Origin: Monodelphis domestica
Taxonomy: Eukaryota; Chordata; Mammalia; Didelphimorphia; Didelphidae
Assembly: GCF_027887165.1 (NCBI RefSeq)
Contig: NC_077230.1
Location: 265,117,943-265,181,942, forward strand
DNA length: 64,000 bases
Direction of reading: 5' to 3'
The translations under genes were made by a program, and so were the position numbers. Every line of letters starts with the position of its first letter. Within the stretch, counting starts at the first letter, position 1. This document shows positions 22,886 to 32,145 of this stretch, one piece after another. The notes under the pieces are model-generated. The model made no database searches, was not told the DNA's origin, and worked only from the letters and a program-made list of their open reading frames with translations.

Positions 22886-23359
22886 AATTGAAAGATGATT
22901 ATGGAGAATATAGAGAAGTCATTTGTTTAACACTTAGATTACTTCTATTTTTTAATCTGCCAAGAAGAATGATCTTTGAATCCTAATCAAATCCCAAACT
23001 CATTCTCCATAAATATTATTCCAAACTCTTTCTATTTTCCTCTAACCCTCAACCATAACCCCAAACCTACTCTTATAGAAGATGGTCTCACCCTCTGCTT
23101 AAATAAAAGTGCATTGTAGTCTCCAGATTCCAAGCTCACTAATAGTTTGCAAACTCTGTTCTTTTTCCTATTTTGAAAATAGGCTCATTTGCTTTGCAAT
23201 TGATTTTCAAAGAACACTAACAGTGTTCCAAAAATCACATCTCCCACTTCTTTCAGTGTCCCAGGATGCAGTTCCTCTAGACCTGGTGATGTGAAGTCAC
23301 TAAAGGCTAGAAGTTATATTATTTCTCTACTAATCTTGCATATCAACTTCTTAATGATC

Positions 23360-23860
23360 ATTTGAAGTCTGTCGCTTGGGGCCAACACAGATTCCTCAAG
23401 ATCATGTAATAGCAAACCAATTATATTTTTATGTCAAGATTACTAGATCAGGGGAATGCCACAGACAAATAATTTTCATTTTGATCTCTATCTTCTATTC
23501 TAATTTTATTTTTATTTAAATTTAGTTTCCCATGTTGTTACTGACATCCTTATGGACAGGATGGAAAAACATAGATTTAATGATAGTACAGTCAGGTGAA
23601 TTTGTAGCTGATTGAACAACTCTGACAGTTATGTTGATTTATGAATATCAATTAATGATTGATTAGGAGGATGTGTATGGTGGTATTAACATCACCATCA
23701 ACAATGCTGAGGGGTTCTATCCTGACCCTGATGCTATTCAACATTTTCAAAAAAATCAATAACTTAAATAAAGAGAAATCATACTTACAAAATTTGTAGA
23801 GGTAATAGCTATCATAGCCAATAAAGTCTTGACAGCCTGGAATGATGAACTAATAAAATA
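23360..23860 (+). mobile_element. L3/CR1 LINE, reverse transcriptase remnant
   Basis: GAGGGGTTCTATCCTGACCC, ATGCTATTCAACATTTTC and AATCAATAACTTAAATAAAG correspond to the CR1/L3 block encoding LFNIFINDL. Decayed. Confidence 0.6.
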
Positions 23861-23884
23861 AGACTATATAAGATACTATATTTC

Positions 23885-24106
23885 AGTTGTATTTCAGTTG
23901 TGTCCAACTATTCCTGACTCTGGAGTCTTCTTGGCAAAGTGCTGAGGTGATTTGCCATTTCCTTCTCCAGCTTATTTTACAGAGGAGGAGACTGAAGCAA
24001 ACAGGGTTATGTTACTTGCCTAGAGTCATAGGGTTAATAAGTACCTGTAGCCAAATTTGAACTCCTGACTCTAGGCCCAGGGCTCTATCCACTGTGCCAC
24101 ATGGTG
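23885..24106 (-). mobile_element. MAR1-type SINE
   Basis: TTCAGTTGTGTCCAACTATT, GATTTGCCATTTCCTTCTCC and GGGCTCTATCCACTGTGCCA. The ARPC4 pseudogene tail abuts its head. Confidence 0.85.
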
Positions 24107-24107
24107 G

Positions 24108-24745
24108 GTTTTTTTTTTTTTTATCCTACAAGCACAGAGTTTTAAATTCCAAGACATTAAAAAAAAAAAAAAACCTGTCCCAGCCCAGGGGACTGAACAT
24201 GGATGGCCAGGTGGACCCACTGGGTTTGGCCTTGCAGGTCTACTGCTGTTTTCTCTTCCAGATAGCAAGCTCTCCATCCCGGGCCTACATCCCCAACCCC
24301 TGCTCCTCCCCCTTGCCCCAGCATTCTTCAGAGCTCCACCAGGGCAGCTTTGCAGATAGGAGAGGATTAAGAGAGGAAGAAGCCGAGAGATCCAGTCAGA
24401 TGCTTTAAAAATTCTTGAGGAACTCCTCTGCCACAATACGAGCAGGAGCATTGACCTACAGCTTCATTTCACTGATCGCCTTGTCAATCTCCTCCATGAA
24501 GTGGATCACAAAGTCCACCAGTTTGTGTTTGTACATTTGCTCTGTATGAAACTTTGTGATCAGGAAACTGATATCATAACGTTACCTCCACAGGCTTCCT
24601 GCACAAGATGAAGAAGTTCTCTGCTCTCATCATCATGAAGCCCATGAACTTGTGGCAAAGGATCTTCTCCATCTCATCAGCCTGTTTCACAGCAATGCTA
24701 ACTCTAACAGAGTTGATGGAACCCTCAATCAGTGGTGATAAATAT
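24108..24745 (-). pseudogene. ARPC4: ARPC4 processed pseudogene, copy 1
   Basis: A 5'-truncated retrocopy of Arp2/3 complex subunit 4. Read on the minus strand it gives [37 protein letters not shown] and, after a frame break, [31 protein letters not shown] and VAEEFLKNF-stop. A 4-base insertion (TAAC) after KPVE shifts the frame and a TAG replaces the Ser of KLSVNA. The 3' UTR runs on to a run of about 13 A on the minus strand (24120-24108), abutting a MAR1-type SINE. Bases 24166-24698 are the left arm of an inverted repeat with copy 2. Confidence 0.93.
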
Positions 24746-25009
24746 AAAGGCCTGCACTTTTGGCCAAAAAATTAACTACACAAATAAAGTATGGGAGAAT
24801 CCTAAACTTAATAAGAATCCATATGAAAAAACAATGTTTCTTGGGCTTCATTAACTATCATACAGAGTGAAGAATTTGGGCTTTGATAATTTGATATGTA
24901 CAAATATTTAGATCTAGAACTGAATATGGGCAAAAGAAGAGGCTGGATTAGAGCTGGTTTAAAGAGTAATCCTTTTAACCAGAGGCATTAAGTCTCTGAG
25001 TGCTAGAAC

Positions 25010-25170
25010 CACATTAAAATGTAATTGGGAAATATTTTAAAAGATTAGTGGAAATACAGTAGAATATAGTTCATGTTAATGTGTGGTTTTTGAAGTCAAT
25101 ATGTAACCTGGAGGGAACCTTATGTATGATGTAGTGGCCACTTCTTCTATTTGAGCTTTACACCATTGCT
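25010..25170 (+). repeat. Unassigned dispersed repeat, copy A
   Basis: AAAATGTAATTGGGAAATAT, AAGTCAATATGTAACC, CCTTATGTATG and TAGTGGCC match 54825-54975 in order. No coding signal. Confidence 0.6.
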
Positions 25171-25644
25171 TTAAACAGTTATGAGCTGGCACAACTGCCT
25201 ATTATAACTTCAAATTTTCTCCTGGTGATGCTGTATAGTACAATCTTGGTGCATAGGTAAGCTCCTTGGAACTTCAGTTGCAGTTGAACTGAAGATTCAA
25301 GAGGGAGGTTCATGGCAGGTGCCAGTAGGCTGTAGTATATTTTCTATGATAATCTATGTATGAGAAGTAAAGGATATCATCCAGGAAATGTGTTTGGAAG
25401 AGGTGGCTGAGCCATTTATTAAGAATAAAGGATAACAAATGAGAAGACTAAGTGTAATTCCAAATAATAAATTTATAGAGTCCTAGAAGTGGAGAATCTA
25501 TGGCGGAACACGAAAAAGAATTTTACATAAGGAGAAAGCATGGATGGATGGATGATGATCTATGGCTTTGGTGGAAATGGTGGAATTGTTGTCAATTGAC
25601 AGCAATGAGTTTCATTGAATTATTGGCATATTAATATACATATG

Positions 25645-25800
25645 GGAAGATGCAATAGAAAGAACAGTAGACAGGCAGGTGATATATGTTCTAGTCTAGT
25701 TTCTATCACTAACTACCTATGTGATTCTGGACAAGTCACTTGGCTGGTTGGAAAGGATAGTTCCTAAATATAATTTCTAGGGTCTGATATTCTATTTTCC
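25645..25800 (+). mobile_element. MIR-type SINE
   Basis: ATAGAAAGAACAGTAGACAG and GTGATTCTGGACAAGTCACT in forward MIR order. A reverse MIR piece also lies at 26368-26460. Confidence 0.6.
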
Positions 25801-26109
25801 TGTGACTCCCACTGCACTCTACACTAGCGTATTGTGATAAGTTTTGAGCACCACAGAGGCAGTATTGTGTAGTGGAAAAATAAAAAATAAATTCTTTGTC
25901 ACTTGGAAAAATTTAGGTAATGGAAGGATTATTACTTTGCCAGAGTAATGCACCATAATGGTAAGGGTCCTCAAAACCATACAATTCAAAACATTAGTGG
26001 AAAGAGCTACAATTACATTTTCCAAGAGTTATCATGTTTGAAGGGGGATTGATTTTATTCTGTTTTGCCTCAGAGGGGTGAACTAAAACCATTGGTTAGA
26101 TGTTAAACA

Positions 26110-26312
26110 GGGGGCAAGGTAGGTGGTTCAGTGACTAGAGAGCCAGGCTTGGAGACAGCCAGTACTGGGTTCAAATGTGGCCTCAGATACTTCCTAGCTG
26201 CGTGACCCTGGACAAGTTACTTAATCCTAGTTGCTTAGTCTTTGTAGCTCTTCTGCCTTTGGCACTGATACTTAGTATTGATTCTAAAATAGGAGATGAG
26301 TTTTAAAAAAAA
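26110..26312 (+). mobile_element. SINE1_Mdo-type SINE
   Basis: GGGGGCAAGGTAGGTGGTTC, GTGACCCTGGACAAGTTACT and TTAGTATTGATTCTAAAATA, then A-rich tail. Confidence 0.9.
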
Positions 26313-26462
26313 AGTTAAAGAGAAAGATTTTGACTATTTAAGGAAGCCAATTCCTATCAATTATTATAGTATCATAGATTTAAAGTCCCTTCTGATTCTA
26401 CAGATTTTTCCCCCTTCATTTTACTTGTGGGAAACTGAATAGACTTCTTGGTAAGGGAAGGT

Positions 26463-26995
26463 GCATTGCTGTGAAACAGGCTGATGAGATGGAGAAGATC
26501 CTTTGCCACAAGTTCATGGGCTTCATGATGATGAGAGCAGAGAACTTCTTCATCTTGTGCAGGAAGCCTGTGGAGGTAACGTTATGATATCAGTTTCCTG
26601 ATCACAAAGTTTCATACAGAGCAAATGTACAAACACAAACTGGTGGACTTTGTGATCCACTTCATGGAGGAGATTGACAAGGCGATCAGTGAAATGAAGC
26701 TGTAGGTCAATGCTCCTGCTCGTATTGTGGCAGAGGAGTTCCTCAAGAATTTTTAAAGCATCTGACTGGATCTCTCGGCTTCTTCCTCTCTTAATCCTCT
26801 CCTATCTGCAAAGCTGCCCTGGTGGAGCTCTGAAGAATGCTGGGGCAAGGGGGAGGAGCAGGGGTTGGGGATGTAGGCCCGGGATGGAGAGCTTGCTATC
26901 TGGAAGAGAAAACAGCAGTAGACCTGCAAGGCCAAACCCAGTGGGTCCACCTGGCCATCCATGTTCAGTCCCCTGGGCTGGGACAGGTTTTTTTT
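26463..26995 (+). pseudogene. ARPC4: ARPC4 processed pseudogene, copy 2 (inverted duplicate)
   Basis: The reverse complement of 24166-24698. It has equal length (533 bases), the same TAAC insertion, the same TAG, and no mismatch found by eye. It starts abruptly at IAVKQADE and stops in a T run, lacking the last part of the 3' UTR and the poly(A) present in copy 1. That suggests it was copied from copy 1 at the DNA level rather than inserted separately. Confidence 0.93.
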
Positions 26996-27188
26996 ATTTA
27001 GCTAAATAATCAATCACTAATGGGGATCATTGGTTGGGCTTGGGAGATAGAGCAAATGAGATCTGAAGTCCCTTTGGTAATCCCTTTCAACTATAGTTTT
27101 TGGATTCCATATGGTAGAGTTTTGAGTGGTGGGTAAAAGTAGGTGACTTCTAACCTAAAGTAAATTCCAACAGTAAGGATCTGTGATT

Positions 27189-27393
27189 CTTTTTTTTTAT
27201 AAGTTCTTACCTTCTGCCCTAGAATTAATACTGTGTATTGGTTCCAAGGCAGAAGAGTGGTAAGGCCTAGGCAATGGGGGTCAAGTGACTTGCCTAAGGT
27301 CACATAGCTAGGAAGTGTATGAGGCCACATTTGAATCCAGGACCTCCCATCTCTAAGCCTCACTGTTAATCAACTGAGCCACCTAACTGCCCC
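27189..27393 (-). mobile_element. SINE1_Mdo-type SINE
   Basis: T-rich tail, CTTACCTTCTGCCCTAGAAT, GGTCAAGTGACTTGCC and GAGCCACCTAACTGCCCC. It faces the next SINE head to head. Confidence 0.93.
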
Positions 27394-27404
27394 TGAGCAA
27401 GAAT

Positions 27405-27597
27405 ATAGGGAGAACTAAGTGACTCAGTAGATAGAGATCCAGGCCTAGAAACTGTGTTCAAATGTGACCTGAGACACTAACTAGCTCTGTGATCCCAGCA
27501 AGTCACTTAACTCTAGTTGTTTAACCCTTGGAGCACTTCTGCCTTGGAACTGATCCTTTGTGTCAATTCTAAAACAAAAGATAAGGGCTTAAAAAAA
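27405..27597 (+). mobile_element. SINE1_Mdo-type SINE
   Basis: AACTAAGTGACTCAGTAGAT, CAGCAAGTCACTTAACTCTA and GATAAGGGCTTAAAAAAAT. Diverged. Confidence 0.85.
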
Positions 27598-27719
27598 TAC
27601 AGCTAGAAGTGTGTACATTTCAGGTATGGATTTGCAGGTAAATAATACCACTTACAAAGCAGGTGTCTTTTGGATCTCTTACAAGGTAGTAATTGCAATT
27701 CCATATGAAGTGCATACAA

Positions 27720-27850
27720 TTCAGTTCAACAAGCATTTATTAAGCACTTAATGTGTGTCACAGGCCACGTTAGGTGCTGAGGATACAAAGAGAAAAATGA
27801 AACTTGGATCCATTGTGTTGGAAGATAGGCATTAAAGTTAAACATGAAAT
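27720..27850 (-). mobile_element. L2 LINE terminus
   Basis: TTCAACAAGCATTTATTAAG, CACTTAATGTGTGTCACAGG and GTGCTGAGGATACAAAGAG, the reversed L2 3' end. Bases 27851-28140 are unassigned. Confidence 0.6.
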
Positions 27851-28144
27851 ATTTTCATTTTCATTTCACTTGTCAGCCCTAAAGGCTCAAACGAACATTT
27901 ATTTTTCTGTCCCTTTGAAGAAATGTGCTGAAAAGCATTTTTTTCATCAAGTGTCATCTTCCTTTTATAGGCTCGAATAATTAAAAATCTTATTTAATTT
28001 ACAGAGTACAAATAATATCTACTGAAGTATAAGGGCAGAGGGTGTTTTTTAAGTTTAAGGATAAAGTAAATAGAAAATGAATTTGCTTCAACTCCCATGG
28101 AAAATAATTCCAATAATAATACTGTTCATGGGATGAATAACATT

Positions 28145-28330
28145 TATTTCGAAGTACCATTACATTTGTTCATTTTACTATTAGAACTGTCTTAAGAAGC
28201 AGATAAGAGTTCCCCCATTAACAGAAAAGTTAGGTGACTTTTTCCAAGTTCACATAAGGAGTTAGTAGCAAAGTTCAGACCAGAAGCCAGATCTGGTTTG
28301 TAAAGTCTAAGAGTTCCCATCATCTGCTAC
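28145..28330 (-). mobile_element. MIR-type SINE
   Basis: GTACCATTACATTTGTTCAT, TAGGTGACTTTTTCCAAGTT and AGACCAGAAGCCAGATCTGG. Bases 28331-28989 are unassigned C11orf97 intron 1. Confidence 0.55.
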
Positions 28331-28989
28331 TGTCCAACAGTTAAAAAGATGTAAACATTTATAGTCCTTCTAAGGACATATGGTATTCTATGATAATTTT
28401 TTAGCAAATAAACATATTTAATGATTTGAAGAAACCTTTAATTGACACAAATGCATATTTTTCATTTATATCTAATTAGATGGACCATCTAATGAGATGG
28501 TTCAATAGCAGAAGCATTATTAGACATAATAGGGCTAGTAAATAAAGAGGTGTGCCTTCTCGTGATTATCCAGTGATTTGTTCTATCTCTCTGATGAAGT
28601 CTCAGGAGGGTCCGTGATCTGCCACCAAGGTAGAGTAGTTGCAGAAGTGCAAGATGCACAGGGAGAAAGATTCTCAGGAGGGGCAATCAAGCTGAGTATT
28701 TAGAAAACCTGGAAACCTATTGCATTCCTCTTTGGACTATAGTTTCACCATTATCATTCCTAAACATGTACTGATTGCCCACAAATAAGTAGCTGCTGCA
28801 AAATAACTGTAAGATCAAGAAACTGGATTAAGATCAAATTCTTCAACTCATGAAACAAACCTTGTGACAACCTCACTCAGAGTGAAGGCTGAAACATAAT
28901 AACACTTTATAAAAATATAATATTGACAATATTAACACAAGTGTGGGGTTTTGATAAAGCTAGATTACAAATGCCATAAATCTGCAGGA

Positions 28990-29395
28990 GTGGTGTAATG
29001 GAATCTGACCTCGGTGTCATTTGGATTCTGCCACTTCCTAATTGTATGATCCTGAACAAACCATTTCCTTTTCATAGTGAGGGAGGGAGGGAAAGTAAAA
29101 TACTTCATAAGATTATAACTGTTTAGAAGAGAAGTTGCAACCAACTAGTCCCAATCCCTTGTTTTACAAATAAGGAAATTTAGATTCAGAGTTGTCATTT
29201 GATTTATCCAAGGTAAAAGAGGACTGGGTTTGAAGCCTGAGAATGTGAGTACGATTCCTGGCTCTGCCGCATACTGCCTGAGTAACCCTGGCTAAGACCC
29301 ATCGACTCCCTGGGTCTCAGTTGTTTCATCCATAAAATGAGGTGTTTGGACTTGATGTCCTTCTCCTGGTCGCTTTTGGATCTAAATCTATGCTC
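28990..29395. mobile_element. Three MIR fragments near the C11orf97 promoter
   Basis: 28990-29075 forward (GGTGTAATGGAATCTGACC), 29120-29220 reverse (TTTTACAAATAAGGAAATTT) and 29225-29395 forward (ATTCCTGGCTCTGCCGC, TCATCCATAAAATGAGG). No open frame of note. Confidence 0.6.
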
Positions 29396-29698
29396 CTTTG
29401 GGCCTGTAACAGGCGGCCAAGCTACTTGTTCTATTCCCCACTCCACAGGTATTCAGACTTCAAACCCAGCTCCTAGAACCTGGCATCAGGCTGCCTCAGT
29501 TTCAAACTTCTCTGTACAGTAAGGGGATCAGTGCAGATATTCTCCAGGGGTCCTTTCAACTTATGCCATTTCGTGATCCCGGGATATTCTGGCCACACTC
29601 CAGAGCTCATTACGCACAGTCCCCGGGTTTCGGGGGTGGTTGGGTGGTAGGCTGGTTCCCCCCATGTCTGACCGATGGCGGGGAGGGTCCCTACTCAC

Positions 29699-29897
29699 AG
29701 GGTTTGCCGCGCTCCGAGTGACACCCGCTGCTTGGCTCTCCACAGACGGCGCACGCGATCCCAGCCGGCTGCGAGGGCTTCGGCCGCTGTTCCCGTCCCG
29801 CCTCCTCATCTTCGTCTTCGTCCTCGTCCTCCGCCCTCATCACGGTGGCCGCCGCTGCTGCCGCCGCTGCCACCACAGCGGCCTCTGCTCCCCTCAT
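29699..29897 (-). CDS. C11orf97: C11orf97 orthologue, coding exon 1
   Basis: First coding exon of a small vertebrate protein linked to motile cilia; the mouse orthologue is 1700012B09Rik. The ATG at 29897-29895 starts MRGAEAAVV, followed by a run of Ala, an acidic Glu/Asp stretch (about residues 22-32) and a Cys-containing segment. Residues 1-66 are encoded here, and the last base gives the T of a TGG (Trp) codon completed by exon 2. The donor at 29698-29697 is CCCT|GTGAGT. The same frame is open upstream to another ATG at 30074, but I chose the inner ATG because, as I recall it, the human protein starts at the equivalent point; this is not proven. The exon lies in a CpG island. Seen: frame, donor, phase match to exon 2. 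Known: family identity. The N-terminus is poorly conserved, so the start is the least certain part. Confidence 0.8.
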
Positions 29898-29979
29898 GTC
29901 GCCAAGGGTCCTCACCTCCGCTCCGTCTGAACTACCCTCGCAGCACCAGTCCGGCAGAGCAAAGCGGGAGGCGTCTCCA

Positions 29980-29993
29980 GTTGCCATGGAGAC
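29980..29993. promoter_or_regulatory. X-box-like RFX site 1
   Basis: The 14-mer GTTGCCATGGAGAC fits the RFX X-box pattern of two half-sites (GTTGCC and GGAGAC) separated by AT. The wider 29973-29993 segment starts with GTCTCC, which pairs with GGAGAC. It lies 83-96 bases upstream of the chosen C11orf97 ATG. RFX factors drive many cilium genes, which fits the gene; binding itself is inferred. Confidence 0.6.
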
Positions 29994-30017
29994 AGCGGAA
30001 TCCTCCCCGCCCCGCTG

Positions 30018-30031
30018 GTTGCCATGGGAAT
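30018..30031. promoter_or_regulatory. X-box-like RFX site 2
   Basis: The 14-mer GTTGCCATGGGAAT has the same GTTGCC-AT-GG core as site 1, 38 bases further upstream. The right half-site is less perfect than the usual RAAC. Together the two make a paired X-box arrangement in the CpG island. Confidence 0.5.
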
Positions 30032-30135
30032 GAAGCACCTCAAACTGCCTGGAGCGCGGGTCCCCGAGGCGCAAAAGGAACGGAGTACAGGGGCTTCCTG
30101 GAAGGGAGGGGGGATAGAGCAGAGCAGAGGACGTG

Positions 30136-30143
30136 TCACGTGA
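30136..30143. promoter_or_regulatory. Palindromic TCACGTGA E-box
   Basis: This perfect 8-base palindrome with a CACGTG core, of the type bound by USF/MITF-family bHLH-ZIP factors, lies about 240 bases upstream of the C11orf97 ATG inside the CpG island. The motif is seen; function is inferred. Confidence 0.4.
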
Positions 30144-30423
30144 TCCAGCGCGTGCTTGGGACTAACTTGGACGCTCTGGAAATCCAGCGAAGTAGGGGCT
30201 GGACTGGCATGGTTTGCAATTGGATTGGCATTCTTGGCGAAAGTATTGGCATTGTGCACCATGTGGTTATTCCACCTGCTAGTGGTGCTCTCGATGGGCA
30301 AATTCAGAAGATCTCAGCTCTTTGGAAGACCATCCCAGAAAGTTGTCACTCTGATGTCTTTACTAATATTTTTTTCACTTAGACTTCCAGGAGAAAACCC
30401 AAAGGACTGTGACTGGCCCAAAT

Positions 30424-30487
30424 TGTTTTTTTGTTGTTGTTGTTTGTTTTGTTTTGTTTTTGTTTGTTGTTTGTTTGTTTGTTGTTA
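30424..30487 (+). repeat. GTTT/GTT-rich low-complexity tract
   Basis: Runs of TTGTT, TTTTG and GTTTGTTT. It creates hydrophobic shadow open frames only. Confidence 0.85.
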
Positions 30488-30604
30488 ACTTTCCTTCTTT
30501 TAGAAAGGGTAACTCAAAGACTCACAACTCTTCCTCACCACCACCACTTTCCCTGGGCACTTTTGTTTTTTATGGACCCAACTGCACACAATCCTAAAAT
30601 AAGA

Positions 30605-30745
30605 AAGCTGTGAAGGACTTTAGAAATCATCTAATACAATTTGTTTTACACATCAAGAGCCAGGGACCTAGAGAAATGAAGTGACTTACCAAAGTCACAC
30701 AGTGAATGAGCCACAGAGTTGAGAGTCAAAAGCAAAGGTCAAGGA
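30605..30745 (-). mobile_element. MIR-type SINE
   Basis: AGCTGTGAAGGACTTTAGAA, ATGAAGTGACTTACCAAAGT and CACACAGTGAATGAGCC. Bases 30746-31664 beyond it are unassigned intergenic sequence. Confidence 0.65.
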
Positions 30746-31664
30746 GATGGATGAATTCCAAAATGTAGGGTATATTCAGAAAGGGTTATGATCCTTTGCC
30801 AGTTGTCTCTCTTCATACTCCATGGAGGATAGTCGATTTTCAGTTTAGATGCTGGTCTTTTGGCCTGGCCCAAAGCAATAGCAGAATATCCACTCTTATA
30901 CAGATTATCTCAGAAAGTCAGAGAAATATCTCTAGACCACATCAAATCACAGGGCCTGTCCTAGGATCAGTAAAAGCACATAATTTGATTGTGGAACTTC
31001 CCTGAATTGTTCATAAGTGTGTTTTTTCTGCAAATAAGTTATGACTGAATGCCCAAAACACAAATGCTTGGGTTTAGGGTGAAATTTCTTTAAGCTTTCA
31101 GCTTCCTGAAGGTCAGGGACAAGGAAACAGGGAAGATAGAGGAGCTAACCAGTTTCTGGATCCCATTCCCCTAAGACCAACATTGCCAGGAGAACTTATC
31201 AAAGTTGAGATCACAAAGTCAGATAACAAGAAAGCCCCTTTTTCTGTTGTATTTCAACAAGTCTACAAACATTTAAGACAGGGCTTCTTCATTGGTGGAA
31301 GCTAAAGGCAAAGAAGTCTTAGGTGATTCAAGTTTTGGTCTCAGGGAATAGAATCAAAGGTGGAGAGGTGAAGACCACTGGAGAAGTGACAGGTAGAGAA
31401 GAAGTACAGCTGGGCTCTGACTCACTGGGTCCTGATATCGGTAGGGGTCTTTAGCAGGTACCTCCTGAGATTATTAAAACAAAACAAAACAAACAAACAA
31501 AAAATGACTGTCATCAACTTGGGTCAGCTCAGGGTTTTAAAAGATAAGTTTCTTTATTGCATTGTTTTCACATCCCAAGGCTTTAGTGTTATGGGTATAT
31601 GAGAAGAAAATCAAACAATGAAAAGAATTGTCTACATGATCCTTTTCCAGCAAAGTGAAGGTGG

Positions 31665-31975
31665 GATAATTAGTTGTTAGGGATGTTGTAAATGGTATTC
31701 TGGGTCAGGGAATGACTGAACTAGATGCTTTATAAGGTTCCCTACAGCTCTGAGATTCTAAGACATAGATTTGTTTCCAGTATTGTGATATAACTCAATC
31801 CTCCAGTCTATCTAATACAGTCTATTCTGAGACGGATCAACCTTTTGCTAATTTGCTTTAATGTCATCTGAAATGTCTTCATCGAAATAATTGATAAAAA
31901 CTGCTAAATAGCTCAGACCCAGGGAAAGATCCCTGGGGTAATCCATTAACAACTTCTGTTCAAGTTGATCTCATT
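31665..31975 (+). mobile_element. MIR fragment and L3/CR1 fragment
   Basis: 31665-31760 is a MIR 3' half (AACTAGATGCTTTATAAGG). 31770-31975 has AAATAATTGATAAAAACTG and AGGGAAAGATCCCTGGGG, the L3/CR1 3' block. Confidence 0.55.
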
Positions 31976-32145
31976 TTTTTGACAATTCTGTTTCCATCTC
32001 CCTCTCTGATTCACAATCAAGCAAGCAAGTAGAACAACATGAATTTATTAACATCCCACTAGGTCCCAGGCACAAAGGTAGGAGTTAGGTGCTGGGAACA
32101 TAAATACAAAGAATGAAACAATCCATCTTAAAGGATTTATATTCT

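Larger units (their letters stand above)
24166..26995. repeat. 533-base inverted repeat with 1764-base spacer
   Basis: Arms 24166-24698 and 26463-26995 are equal in length and reverse complementary with no mismatch seen by eye. Both arms lie inside ARPC4 pseudogene sequence. The spacer holds MIR pieces, an unassigned repeat and a SINE (26110-26312). Confidence 0.9.
29560..30190 (-). promoter_or_regulatory. C11orf97: CpG island and promoter of C11orf97
   Basis: This is the only strongly GC- and CpG-rich stretch in an otherwise AT-rich window. It covers C11orf97 exon 1 and about 300 bases upstream. It contains two X-box-like motifs, a palindromic TCACGTGA and GC-rich boxes (CCCCGCCCCGC at about 30005). 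Long open frames on both strands here reflect GC richness and were not taken as genes, apart from exon 1. Confidence 0.8.

Noticed and set aside
24071-24451. 126-codon open frame, repeated at 26710-27009
   Set aside because: Out-of-frame translation of the ARPC4 pseudogene 3' end and 3' UTR; the match between the two sites is explained by the inverted repeat.
29675-30382. 235-codon plus-strand open frame through the CpG island
   Set aside because: Pro/Arg/Ser-rich composition expected from GC-rich DNA; it overlaps C11orf97 exon 1 antisense and matches no protein I know.
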